Assembly: GCA_019113745.1 (NCBI GenBank)
Contig: DXGV01000053.1
Coordinates: 1 to 45,296, forward strand
Reading direction: 5' to 3'
DNA: 45,296 nucleotides
Source: Candidatus Blautia intestinavium
GTDB lineage: Bacteria > Bacillota > Clostridia > Lachnospirales > Lachnospiraceae
The notes beneath the pieces were generated by a model that saw only the letters and a program-made list of their open reading frames with translations, had not been told where the DNA came from and searched no databases. Both the position numbers and the translations under genes were made by a program. This document shows, piece after piece, positions 1-7,347 of the stretch (the first letter of the stretch is position 1; each line of letters begins with the position of its first letter).

Positions 1-20
1 TTACTGTGTTATCCTCAATC

Positions 21-39
21 GGCGTACGTCCAGTACGCC
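21..39. repeat. GCGTAC hairpin, copy 1
   Basis: Perfect 7-bp inverted repeat (GGCGTAC / GTACGCC) around a 5-nt loop. The same geometry recurs at 136-154 and 8880-8898, and a half copy (GGCGTACTGGA) is at 234-244. Function unknown; it lies in non-coding DNA with other repeats. Confidence 0.7.
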
Positions 40-59
40 TCAATCGTCTGCCTTGTAAA

Positions 60-111
60 TCACTGAAATTCCTACGGTTGGAGTCTACGAGTCGAAAAGG
101 TGATGATTTCT
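60..111 (+). repeat. Dispersed ~50-bp repeat, copy 1
   Basis: This stretch, with core CGAGTCGAAAAGG, closely matches the reverse complement of about 20180-20235 downstream of folA. Both copies are intergenic, and the similarity extends to either side of the core (GGTTG-AG-CT before, TGATTTC after). This suggests a dispersed non-coding repeat family of unknown function. Confidence 0.55.
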
Positions 112-186
112 GCCCCCTTTCAGGCACTTGATCGACGCGTACAGGACGTACGCGGAGTGAAAGTAACGCAAAAGGGGCAGAAATCA
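104..186. repeat. Nested inverted repeat with GCGTAC hairpin, copy 2
   Basis: Arms 104-116 (TGATTTCTGCCCC) and 174-186 (GGGGCAGAAATCA) are perfect 13-bp complements. They enclose a second hairpin at 136-154 (CGCGTAC, 5-nt loop, GTACGCG). The whole could fold as a long cruciform or RNA stem. It carries no ORF and looks like an insertion-type repeat. Confidence 0.65.
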
Positions 187-197
187 GCCCTTTATCG

Positions 198-233
198 ACC
201 GTATTGCCCCTTGTACATCGATGCTACGGTTAA
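198..233 (+). repeat. TGTACAAGG hairpin family, half copy A
   Basis: Contains the conserved loop (ACCGTATTG) and right arm (CCCCTTGTACATCGATGCTA) of the hairpin family seen complete at 9912-9956, 15704-15752 and 43426-43475. The left arm is missing and replaced by unrelated sequence, so this is a truncated copy. Confidence 0.65.
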
Positions 234-254
234 TGGCGTACTGGAGCTGCTGTA

Positions 255-908
255 TTAGTCCTCCATTGATAAAGTTACTGTCACATCGCCGCTGCCCAGC
301 GCTTCTTCCCAGCCAGTGAGGTCATCGATATGACCAAGCCTTGTGTAGCTCCAGGAGTTGGAACCATAGAACATGACGATCTGATTTCCCTGATACAGCA
401 CAATATCCCCGGCATGGGTTGTGGTCTGGCTGTTGCTAGCAGGGAGGCTCTGGCCCAGCGGGCCCACCTTTTCAAAGCCGGCATAATCACTGAGCTGCAG
501 GGTAACGGGGCCATTCTTCATCATCTGAACAAGAGCATCCACAGCGCTGTTGTTCTCCAAAGTGGCAGTAAAATCCTGACCGTTTACATTGACGTTCATT
601 TTCATTTTGCTGTTTTCCTCCTCGAGTGATTCACTTTCCGTATTCTCCGTTTCCTGCGACGGCGCTGACAGTTCCTGCTCCGGCTTATCCGAAGAAGCCG
701 CGCTGTTTTCCGGCTCCGGTGTTTTTGTCTGTTCCGGTTCTTCCGTTTCAGAGGGATGCGTGGATTCCAGTTCATCAGGCGGGATGGATTCTGATAATGC
801 AGAAGTGTCCGGAGTATCACTTCGAACTGCCTCCTGATTTCCGCAGCCCGCCAGCAGTACGGATATGCTAAATAAAACAAATATCAGGAAAGAAATTTTT
901 TTCTTCAT
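255..908 (-). CDS. Cyclophilin-like fold lipoprotein
   Basis: Predicted secreted lipoprotein of 217 residues. Residues 1-21 form a signal peptide with a lipobox ending L-A-G-C, so Cys22 would be lipidated and the protein anchored on the outer face of the membrane. A long acidic Pro/Ser/Thr/Glu-rich linker (about 23-100) tethers a C-terminal domain (about 104-217) that resembles the Cyclophil_like2 family; recognition is from pattern, including the VNGQDF start and the GDIVLYQGNQIVMFYG strand. Such domains lack a proven isomerase role. It is the last gene of the minus-strand cluster and a paralogue of the lipoprotein at 2665-3258, though its linker is much longer. The ribosome site before the ATG is weak. 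Confidence 0.75.
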   Translation of the reverse strand: MKKKISFLIFVLFSISVLLAGCGNQEAVRSDTPDTSALSESIPPDELESTHPSETEEPEQTKTPEPENSAASSDKPEQELSAPSQETENTESESLEEENSKMKMNVNVNGQDFTATLENNSAVDALVQMMKNGPVTLQLSDYAGFEKVGPLGQSLPASNSQTTTHAGDIVLYQGNQIVMFYGSNSWSYTRLGHIDDLTGWEEALGSGDVTVTLSMED

Positions 909-939
909 CGTTTCACCGCTTTCTTAAAAGTTCTCTCTT

Positions 940-1462
940 TTAGAAAAGCAGCCGCAGAAACACAATCACCCCAAACAGGCAAAGTACGCTGCCAAAAATA
1001 CGGTTCATCGTTCGGAGCTTAAATTTAGCCGCCTTTCTTTTAATAAATTGTGTTAAGGCCGAGAGAGTTCCCCACCAAAAATATGTCCCCAGGAATACGC
1101 CCAGCACCAACAGGCTGCCATCTCCCCATCCGCTTACTTCCGAAATACCGAAGTAAGAAAAGGCAAAAAGAAAAGTTAAAATGGCCGCCGGATTCGTTAT
1201 ACCAATGACAAAAGAAGTGAAAAAAAGTTTTATACCTCCCAGAGTTTCCTCATCAGGAGGAAGTCCTCCTTGGGGACGAATCAAAGATTTCAGGCCCATC
1301 GCTAAAACCAGCGTCCCGCCGAGAGCCGTAATTACCCCTTGCCAGCGGAGCAGGAAATCAGAGATAAGCGTTAGCCCAAAAGCTCCCACACAGGCATAGA
1401 AGCAATCTGCTACAGAAGATCCAAGTCCCGTCAGGAGACCGGCTCTCACTCCCAAACTCCAT
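940..1462 (-). pseudogene. LysE/RhtB-type exporter, N-terminus deleted out of frame
   Basis: The readable part (GVRAGLLTGLGSS onward) matches LysE-type amino-acid exporters, with about five membrane segments and a G-TNPAAILTF segment. The usual first membrane helix and GPVG motif are absent. A perfect AGGAGG (1469-1474) sits 6 nt before an ATG at 1460-1462, but that ATG reads in the wrong frame for the LysE sequence, which resumes within 10 nt. The simplest explanation is a deletion of about 25-30 codons that joined the start to SLGVRAG out of frame. The frame also stays open upstream to 1527 with unrelated residues. A protein from an unusual start cannot be excluded. Confidence 0.6.
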
Positions 1463-1517
1463 GTTACTCCTCCTGATAACAGACAAGGGAAGACTACACG
1501 GCCTTCCCTTAATCTGC

Positions 1518-2384
1518 TTATGCGCAAGCGCAGGCGGTATCGGCCCTCTGCTGTGTCTGCACGGTTCCGGTTCCTTCTTCAATATCTCGGATAATCTCGC
1601 TCACAGCCGGAACAGTGATCCGGCTGCCGTGGAGCGGGTTTTTGATGCTGATAACCGGCGTGGTGATCGTTGCTTCCACTTCGCTTCGTTCAAAAGCCAG
1701 GTCGCAGCCTTCCATTTCGCAGTTAATGAGCTTCAGCCCCTTACAGTAGCACAAGGGCTGTGTCCCAATAATTTTACAGTTTTCAAATGTTACATTCTCG
1801 CAGTACCAGGCCAGATACTCTCCCTTGACTACACTGTTTCGCACGGTGATGTTTTTCGCGTGCCAGAAGGCATCTTTAGTATCAAAGGTGCAGTTCTCGA
1901 ACACCGAATTTTCGATGTACTGGAAGGAGTATTTGCCTTTCATCCGCACATTGCTAAAGTGCAGGTTGGCAGAACGCATCATGAAGTATTCGCTTTCGGC
2001 GTCGCAGTCCTCCATTTCGATATTGTGAACTGACCATCCGAACTCCGGAGAGATGATATCGCAGCCGCGCATTATAATGTCCGAACACTCGCGCAGGGCC
2101 TTTATCCCGTGAAGCTTCGTATTCACGATGGTAATATGATCGGAGTACCACAAAGCCGCCCGGCAAAGTTCCGTCATCTCAGAATCACGGATGACAAGGC
2201 CATGGTCATGCCAGAATGGATAACGCAGATTGAAGAAACTGTGTTCCACCTGCACGTTACTGCACTCCTTAAAGGCGCTCTCGCCGTCAGCGGGGCCGTC
2301 AAAGGAGCAATCCTTTACAAAAATATCGCGGCTGCCGTAAAGGGCACGCTCTGCGTCAAAAATCTGATTCTGAATCACTTTCAT
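1518..2384 (-). CDS. DUF3737 family right-handed beta-helix protein
   Basis: 288 residues with no signal peptide or membrane segment. The body is made of repeated units of about 20 residues in which short hydrophobic strands alternate with N, C and D turns (for example VTFENCKIIG, LKLINCEMEG), the pattern of a parallel beta-helix. It matches DUF3737, a family without a known activity. The family resembles pectin-lyase-like folds, but I see no catalytic motif. Cysteines are frequent in the turns. The gene is preceded on the minus strand by the small 86-residue protein, with a 23-nt gap and an AGGAGG-type ribosome site, so it is very likely in the same operon as the SDR and lipoprotein genes. 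Confidence 0.8.
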   Translation of the reverse strand: MKVIQNQIFDAERALYGSRDIFVKDCSFDGPADGESAFKECSNVQVEHSFFNLRYPFWHDHGLVIRDSEMTELCRAALWYSDHITIVNTKLHGIKALRECSDIIMRGCDIISPEFGWSVHNIEMEDCDAESEYFMMRSANLHFSNVRMKGKYSFQYIENSVFENCTFDTKDAFWHAKNITVRNSVVKGEYLAWYCENVTFENCKIIGTQPLCYCKGLKLINCEMEGCDLAFERSEVEATITTPVISIKNPLHGSRITVPAVSEIIRDIEEGTGTVQTQQRADTACACA

Positions 2385-2407
2385 TAAGAAAACCTCCTTG
2401 TCTACAA

Positions 2408-2668
2408 TTACTCTTTCTTTTTCTCCATCTGATAGATGAGATAGTCCAGGCAGTCGATCCGCCTTTCATCCCGATGGAGTTTCTCAAGCAAATGCTTTCT
2501 ATGGACGGAGAGAAGTCTGAGCTGTTGTTCCTCACCCTCGCTGTCCTGAAGCGCCATAAACTTTTCTACCATTTCATCGGTACAACCGGCATCCTTCAAA
2601 TTCTGTACGACGGTATAGGCATACGGATTTTCATTTTGAGCTAAAGACTGCTTTTTCTGCATCATCAT
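2408..2668 (-). CDS. Small conserved protein of the cyclophilin/DUF3737 cluster
   Basis: 86 residues, starting with three Met codons, and overlapping the stop of the upstream lipoprotein gene in an ATGA arrangement, which indicates translational coupling. The protein is soluble and mostly helical. The C-terminal half (RKHLLEKLHRDERRIDCLDYL) looks like a two-helix coiled coil and has one conserved-looking Cys. I recognise the general type as a small hypothetical protein that accompanies cyclophilin-like lipoproteins in Clostridia, but no function can be assigned. A DNA-binding role is not supported by any visible HTH. Confidence 0.7.
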   Translation of the reverse strand: MMMQKKQSLAQNENPYAYTVVQNLKDAGCTDEMVEKFMALQDSEGEEQQLRLLSVHRKHLLEKLHRDERRIDCLDYLIYQMEKKKE

Positions 2669-3258
2669 TCACCATCACTGATCAGCACAAGCTGATTGCC
2701 CCATCCTTCCTGTACTGGATTGTTCTCTACAGTGGAAACAAACTCGTCCGTAGCGTCAAATGTGCCGATCAGAGTATATTCTTCGTTGATCTCGGCGTCA
2801 TGATAGTAAAGCACAATGCGGTTTGGGTCGGAATAATAGACCTCTCCAGCATGAGCTTGTGTTACCACCACGCTGTTGTCCGGGATTTCGTACCGGCTGG
2901 GCACATCGTAATACTCCATCACATCCGATTCATCATAACTGTATACCGGCAGCTGCCAATCGCTTGTCCCTACATAACCGGTAATCGCCGCAGCGGTGGA
3001 GTTGTCCTCCAGGTGCATGGTAAAGGGCTCTCCATCTGCGCCAAAGCGTACTACCAACGCCGCCATGGCTGGAATCTGTTTTTCTTGTGCATCTTCACCG
3101 GTTTCGTCCTCCTGAGTAATAGAAGAAGACTGTTCCTCAATCTGCGCACTGGACGATGATTCGGAAGTTTCAGGAGACCCGCCGCAGCCGGTCATTGCAA
3201 TGCTGAGTGCCAAAAGCAAACCGATTATAGAAACAAACTGCTTTTTCATTGTTTTCAA
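2665..3258 (-). CDS. Cyclophilin-like fold lipoprotein
   Basis: 197 residues. The N-terminal signal peptide ends in M-T-G-C (Cys25), followed by a short Ser/Glu-rich linker and a Cyclophil_like2-type domain (about 66-197) with strands matching those of the protein at 255-908 (EPFTMHLEDNSTA, GEVYYSDPNRIVLYYHD). It should sit on the outer membrane face. It lies 41 nt after the SDR gene and overlaps the small gene at 2408-2668, so SDR, lipoprotein, small protein and DUF3737 form one transcription unit. Partner or substrate is unknown. Confidence 0.78.
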   Translation of the reverse strand: MKTMKKQFVSIIGLLLALSIAMTGCGGSPETSESSSSAQIEEQSSSITQEDETGEDAQEKQIPAMAALVVRFGADGEPFTMHLEDNSTAAAITGYVGTSDWQLPVYSYDESDVMEYYDVPSRYEIPDNSVVVTQAHAGEVYYSDPNRIVLYYHDAEINEEYTLIGTFDATDEFVSTVENNPVQEGWGNQLVLISDGE

Positions 3259-3299
3259 CTCCTTATTGTTTTTGGGTCAGACTGTTTTCGCAGGTCAGA

Positions 3300-4070
3300 T
3301 TAAAGGAAAGCGCCGTTGCAGACCTGCAATACCTGGCCTTTTACATGTCGGCCCATCTTGCTGGCCAGATACAGGCAGGCATAAGCCTGATCCATGGGGT
3401 CGCACTCCGGGCCGGGGAAGTAAACAAAATGGCCGCTGTATTTGAGCATTTCTGCACCGCCGGGCTGTTCACCCGCTTTATTCGCCAAATGCGCCGGCGT
3501 AACCGTAGCGCCAGGTGCTACCGCATTACAGCGGATGTTGGTATCAATCAGGCGCATAGCCACATTCTTCGTCAGCGTATTGAGCGCCCCTTTAGTCGAA
3601 GTGTAAGTGGCACCGCAGAAGGGACGGATGCCGTTGACAGAGGACACGTTGATGATTACGCCATCATTTTTAGGCAGGAAAATCTTCAGAGCTTCCCGGA
3701 TATACCGCATAGGGCCGCCCAAATTGGTGTTCATCACATACATCATCCAGTCGTCATCGGTTTCATCGATCATTTTCTGTTCACCGATACCGGCGTTGTT
3801 GATAAGAATATCCACATCGCCAAATTCCTTCAGAGCAGTTTCAAATACCCGTTTGGTATCGTCGGTAGAGCAGACGTCGGCCACCACGCCGATCGCTTTC
3901 CCGCCTTTTGCCCGGATGCCGTCCACAACAGCGTCCAGTTTTTCCTGATGACGGGCGGTAATTACCACGGCTGCGCCTTCTTCCGCAAATAATTCTGCCA
4001 TCGACTGGCCCATGCCATAGCTGGCCCCTGTAATGATGGCGACTTTATCCTTGAGCATCTGTGCTTCCAT
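3300..4070 (-). CDS. Short-chain dehydrogenase/reductase
   Basis: Cytoplasmic NAD(P)-dependent oxidoreductase of the classical SDR family, about 256 residues. Visible motifs in order are the cofactor loop TGASYGMG (TGxxxGxG), the NNAG motif, a Ser (NVSSVNG), and the catalytic YTSTK (YxxxK). Substrate cannot be read from sequence. The start at 4070 is chosen because GAGAGG lies 9 nt upstream; the longer frame from 4103 has no ribosome site. It is the first gene of the minus-strand cluster and is divergent from a LysR regulator, which probably controls it. No flavodoxin or partner reductase is in view. Confidence 0.85.
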   Translation of the reverse strand: MEAQMLKDKVAIITGASYGMGQSMAELFAEEGAAVVITARHQEKLDAVVDGIRAKGGKAIGVVADVCSTDDTKRVFETALKEFGDVDILINNAGIGEQKMIDETDDDWMMYVMNTNLGGPMRYIREALKIFLPKNDGVIINVSSVNGIRPFCGATYTSTKGALNTLTKNVAMRLIDTNIRCNAVAPGATVTPAHLANKAGEQPGGAEMLKYSGHFVYFPGPECDPMDQAYACLYLASKMGRHVKGQVLQVCNGAFL

Positions 4071-4130
4071 TTCAATCAACCTCTCTTCATTATCTTTTTG
4101 CATCTACAGTGTACTGCCGCAAAAATTAAA

Positions 4131-4191
4131 TATCAAATACTTATGTTTTATTGTTTATTATAATTATTACTTATGTTATTCTGATATCAAA
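4131..4191. promoter_or_regulatory. Divergent SDR/LysR control region with direct repeats
   Basis: AT-rich intergenic DNA between the divergent SDR and LysR genes. ACTTATGTT occurs at 4139-4147 and again at 4169-4177, exactly 30 bp (about three helical turns) apart, and TATCAAA occurs at 4131-4137 and 4185-4191. Direct repeats on one face of the helix fit a LysR tetramer site; this role is inferred. Confidence 0.5.
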
Positions 4192-4225
4192 CCCAAACCA
4201 TACTAAATAGCAGGAGGCGATTTCG

Positions 4226-5119
4226 ATGGAAATTCGGTTATTGGAATACTTTCTGGCAGTGGCAAGAGAACAGAATATCACCGCAGCGGCAGAGTCTTTG
4301 CACATCTCTCAGCCAGCTTTATCCACACAGCTCAAGGCGCTGGAAACGGAGCTTGGCAAGCAGCTCCTCATTCGCGGTGTAAAAGGCTCCCGAAAAGTCG
4401 TTTTGACGGAAGAAGGGATGATCCTGCGTAAGCGGGCGGAGGAAATGATTTCGCTGATGCGGCGCACAGAAGAAGAAATCACAGGCGTGGGCGAAACCAT
4501 TGCCGGGAATGTTTTTATCGGAACCGGTGAAACGGAAACCGTTCGTTTGTTTGCACAGGTTGCCAAAAAATTGCAGCAAAAATATCCAGATATCCGGTAT
4601 CACATCTCCAGCGGCAATGCGGAGCATGTTCTTGAATATCTGGATAAGGGACTCATTGATTTTGGACTGCTTTTTACAGAGATTGACTCACAGAAATATG
4701 AGGCCGTCCCGGTTCCTGTCAAAGATACCTGGGGTGTTTTAATGCGTAAGGATTCTCCGCTGGCAGAAAAAGAAAGTATCTGCCCGGATGATCTGTGGGA
4801 TAAGCCGCTGATCGTATCTCACCAAAAGGGGGATGACGTATATCTGAATCAATGGCTTCAGCGGGAAGCGTCAGAATTGCATATTGTGGCTACTTACAAC
4901 CTGCTTTTTAACGCTTCTTTATTAGTAAGTGAAGGGCTTGGATATGCTCTGGGTTTCGATAAGCTCATTAATACGCAGGGAAGCAACCTTTGCTTCCGCC
5001 CGCTTTCGCCCCGGTTGGAAGCACGGGGATTTATCGTCTGGAAGAAATATCAGGTGTTTTCCAGGGCTGCAAATATCTTTTTGCAGTATCTGCGGGAGTT
5101 GCTTGAAGCGAAAAAATAA
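4226..5119 (+). CDS. LysR-family transcriptional regulator
   Basis: 297 residues with the standard two-part LysR layout. An N-terminal winged HTH (about 1-60) contains NITAAAESLHISQPALSTQ. A linker helix follows, then a periplasmic-binding-like effector domain (about 90-297). The start has AGGAGG 8 nt upstream. It is divergent from the SDR/lipoprotein cluster with 155 bp between the start codons, the usual arrangement for a LysR protein that controls its neighbour. The effector is unknown. There is no hairpin terminator after the gene; a gene remnant follows directly. Confidence 0.9.
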   Translation: MEIRLLEYFLAVAREQNITAAAESLHISQPALSTQLKALETELGKQLLIRGVKGSRKVVLTEEGMILRKRAEEMISLMRRTEEEITGVGETIAGNVFIGTGETETVRLFAQVAKKLQQKYPDIRYHISSGNAEHVLEYLDKGLIDFGLLFTEIDSQKYEAVPVPVKDTWGVLMRKDSPLAEKESICPDDLWDKPLIVSHQKGDDVYLNQWLQREASELHIVATYNLLFNASLLVSEGLGYALGFDKLINTQGSNLCFRPLSPRLEARGFIVWKKYQVFSRAANIFLQYLRELLEAKK

Positions 5120-5122
5120 TTA

Positions 5123-5263
5123 ATGCAATTTTTATCTTGCAAGATTATAATTATTTTGAAGGTCCTGACCGCACAGCTGCGGGATATGGAAGAAAAAGGA
5201 AGTCTGAAACCGATCCTGGATGCCATGCGGGCAAGGGGAGAGGGGTATAAGGCAAAAATATGA
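5123..5263 (+). pseudogene. Possible 3' remnant of an unidentified gene
   Basis: A 46-codon open frame lies directly after the LysR stop. Its last 34 codons look like genuine coding sequence, a charged amphipathic helix (LTAQLRDMEEKGSLKPILDA), ending GEGYKAKI-stop. The first dozen codons look like random AT-rich DNA and no ribosome site precedes the ATG. I do not recognise the family. It is most simply the tail of a deleted gene, though a small functional peptide cannot be excluded. Confidence 0.35.
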
Positions 5264-5323
5264 TATGAATAAAAAAAGATACGCGCCATCATGACAGATG
5301 GAGACGTACATACGGAGGATTGT

Positions 5324-6673
5324 ATGGCAGGACAACAGATTAAAGATATGACAAAAGGCCCGCCGGGCAGGCTGCTTATGATATTTGCGATCCCGCTGAT
5401 GCTGGGTAATATCTGTCAGCAGCTGTATACAATGGTAGATACCATTGTTGTAGGACAGGTCGCCGGAGTCCAGGCTCTGGCAGCTCTGGGCGCGGTGGAA
5501 TGGATCATGTGGATGGTTCTGGGAGTCTCTACGGGAGCTACGCAGGGGTTTTCCATACTGATCTCTCAACATTATGGAGCAAAGAAATGGGATCTGCTGA
5601 AAAGAACTGTGGCGCGCAGTTATATCCTGACAGCGGTGATTGCGGCTCTGCTGCTGACAGTAAGCCAGATATTCGCTCACTGGATACTGATATTTCTGAA
5701 TACGCCGGACAACATCATCGGGATGTCTCTTCTGTATCTCCGTATCGTATTCTGCGGGATTCCGGTTGTGGCGGCCTATAATGTTTTCGCGGCGGTGCTG
5801 CGGGCACTGGGAAACAGCCGCACGCCGCTAATCGCCATGGTTATCGCGGCCTCTATTAACGTAGTGCTGGATATTCTTTTTGTGGCGGAGTTTCACTGGG
5901 GAGTGGCGGGAGCCGCCATTGCAACCGTGATTGCTCAGGCCTTTTCCGCATTGTACTGTTTCCTGGCGGTAAGAAAAATAGAAATCGTAAAAGTTACAAG
6001 AGAAGATTTCAGGAGAGTACCCGGACTGGACGGAAGACTTTTGAAGCTTGGCACGCCCGTTCTTTTTCAGGATGTGATCATTTCCGTAGGCGGACTGGTG
6101 GTGCAGTACGTTGTCAACGGGTACGGATTTCTTTTTGTCGCCGGTTTCACGGCTACCAACAAACTGTACGGAATCCTGGAAATGGCGGCGATCTCCTATG
6201 GTTATGCCATTGTCACTTATGTAGGGCAGAATCTCGGAGCAGGAGAGATCAAAAGGATAAAAAAAGGCGTTCACGCAGGCGCGGGGCTTGCGTTTCTTAC
6301 ATCAGCAGTGATTTCCTGTATCATGTTTGTTTTCGGAAAGCATATCCTGATGCTGTTTATTTCCGGTGATCCGGCAGAAACACAGCAGGTGCTGGCGATT
6401 GCCTGGAAATATCTCTCCATAATGGCTGCCTGCCTCTGTATTCTGTATTTTCTTTATGTATACAGATCGGCTCTGCAGGGACTTGGCAATACGATGATCC
6501 CCATGCTCAGCGGGGTGGCGGAGTTTTTTATCCGTATCGGCGTGGCTCTGCTGCTGCCTCTTGTTATGGGGACAGACGGGATTTTCTATGCCGAGATCGC
6601 CGCCTGGACTGGCGCGGCGGTACTGCTGGCAGTGAGTTATTATGCCGCTATACGAAAATATCGTCAGCTCTGA
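5324..6673 (+). CDS. MATE-family multidrug/sodium antiporter
   Basis: 449-residue integral membrane protein, about 12 transmembrane helices, matching the MATE family (DinF/NorM-like branch). Early motifs are FAIPLMLGNICQQLYTMVDT and the Gly-rich ALAALGAVEWIM region, with a second repeat half starting around FQDVIISVGG. It would export cationic compounds using a Na+ or H+ gradient. The start at 5324 (MAGQQIKDM) is preferred over an in-frame ATG at 5291 because GGAGG lies 6 nt before it. No linked regulator or clear terminator is present; it is probably a single-gene unit. Confidence 0.88.
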   Translation: MAGQQIKDMTKGPPGRLLMIFAIPLMLGNICQQLYTMVDTIVVGQVAGVQALAALGAVEWIMWMVLGVSTGATQGFSILISQHYGAKKWDLLKRTVARSYILTAVIAALLLTVSQIFAHWILIFLNTPDNIIGMSLLYLRIVFCGIPVVAAYNVFAAVLRALGNSRTPLIAMVIAASINVVLDILFVAEFHWGVAGAAIATVIAQAFSALYCFLAVRKIEIVKVTREDFRRVPGLDGRLLKLGTPVLFQDVIISVGGLVVQYVVNGYGFLFVAGFTATNKLYGILEMAAISYGYAIVTYVGQNLGAGEIKRIKKGVHAGAGLAFLTSAVISCIMFVFGKHILMLFISGDPAETQQVLAIAWKYLSIMAACLCILYFLYVYRSALQGLGNTMIPMLSGVAEFFIRIGVALLLPLVMGTDGIFYAEIAAWTGAAVLLAVSYYAAIRKYRQL

Positions 6674-6784
6674 AGAGATAATAATAAAATTGTGAAATAA
6701 CAATAAAAATTATGTGAAAACACTTGCATTTTATGGCGGATTTGACATAATAAAGATAGAAAATAAAGAAGGGAGTGACTGCCG

Positions 6785-7285
6785 ATGGACATTCAGTTGT
6801 CGGATGAAGTCTCGCAGGCGTATCTTTCAGAGGTAGGAGATATCCTCCGTAATAAGGAGTTTTTATCACTTAGCCTCTATGAGCATCATCAGTGGACAAC
6901 TCGTTTTATGCACAGTATTAATGTTTCTTATATATCATGGAAACTGGCCAGGAAGTTTGGCTGTGATGAAAAGGTAGCTGCAAGAGCCGGTCTTCTACAT
7001 GATTTTTGTCCCTACGATTTTCATAAAAAAACGCCCACAGGAGAACATCAGGCGTTCTATCATCCCAAAGCAGCGGCTGAGAACAGCGAAAGAATATTTG
7101 AGATCAACGAGAAGGAAAGAGATGCGATTCTTTCACATATGTTTCCCCTGGGACCGATTCCTAAAAACAGAGAAGCATGGATCATCACCATGGCAGACAA
7201 AATATGTGCTACATTGGAGGGATGTCATATCGCGATCGCACTGGCCAGACGCAACCGCGTGGTCGTGATATCAGCTTCCATGTAA
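6785..7285 (+). CDS. HD-domain phosphohydrolase-like protein
   Basis: 166 residues. Metal-binding residues of an HD domain are visible in order: His43, His72-Asp73 (LLHDF), His93, His118 and Asp138 (MADK). This is the layout of metal-dependent phosphohydrolases of the HD superfamily; nucleotide or other phosphoester substrates are possible and cannot be chosen here. A ribosome site (AAGGGAG) precedes the ATG. The last codons and stop lie inside the left arm of a perfect 28-bp hairpin (7274-7340), and the tail RRNRVVVISASM looks unlike the rest, so the C-terminus may have been altered when the hairpin arose. Confidence 0.75.
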   Translation: MDIQLSDEVSQAYLSEVGDILRNKEFLSLSLYEHHQWTTRFMHSINVSYISWKLARKFGCDEKVAARAGLLHDFCPYDFHKKTPTGEHQAFYHPKAAAENSERIFEINEKERDAILSHMFPLGPIPKNREAWIITMADKICATLEGCHIAIALARRNRVVVISASM

Positions 7286-7340
7286 AGAAGATCCGCCGGA
7301 ACCGATCTGGTTTTCCGGCGGATCTTCTTTACATGGAAGC
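7274..7340. terminator. Perfect 28-bp bidirectional hairpin terminator
   Basis: Arms 7274-7301 and 7313-7340 are perfect complements with an 11-nt loop. The core (A-rich, GATCCGCCGGA, T-rich) is a classical bidirectional terminator between the convergent HD and pseudouridine-synthase genes, extended by 10 further bp that include the stop codon of the HD gene. Confidence 0.85.
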
Positions 7341-7347
7341 GGCCGTC

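Noticed and set aside
3249..3992. 247-codon plus-strand frame
   Set aside because: Antisense to the SDR gene, whose motifs are clear.
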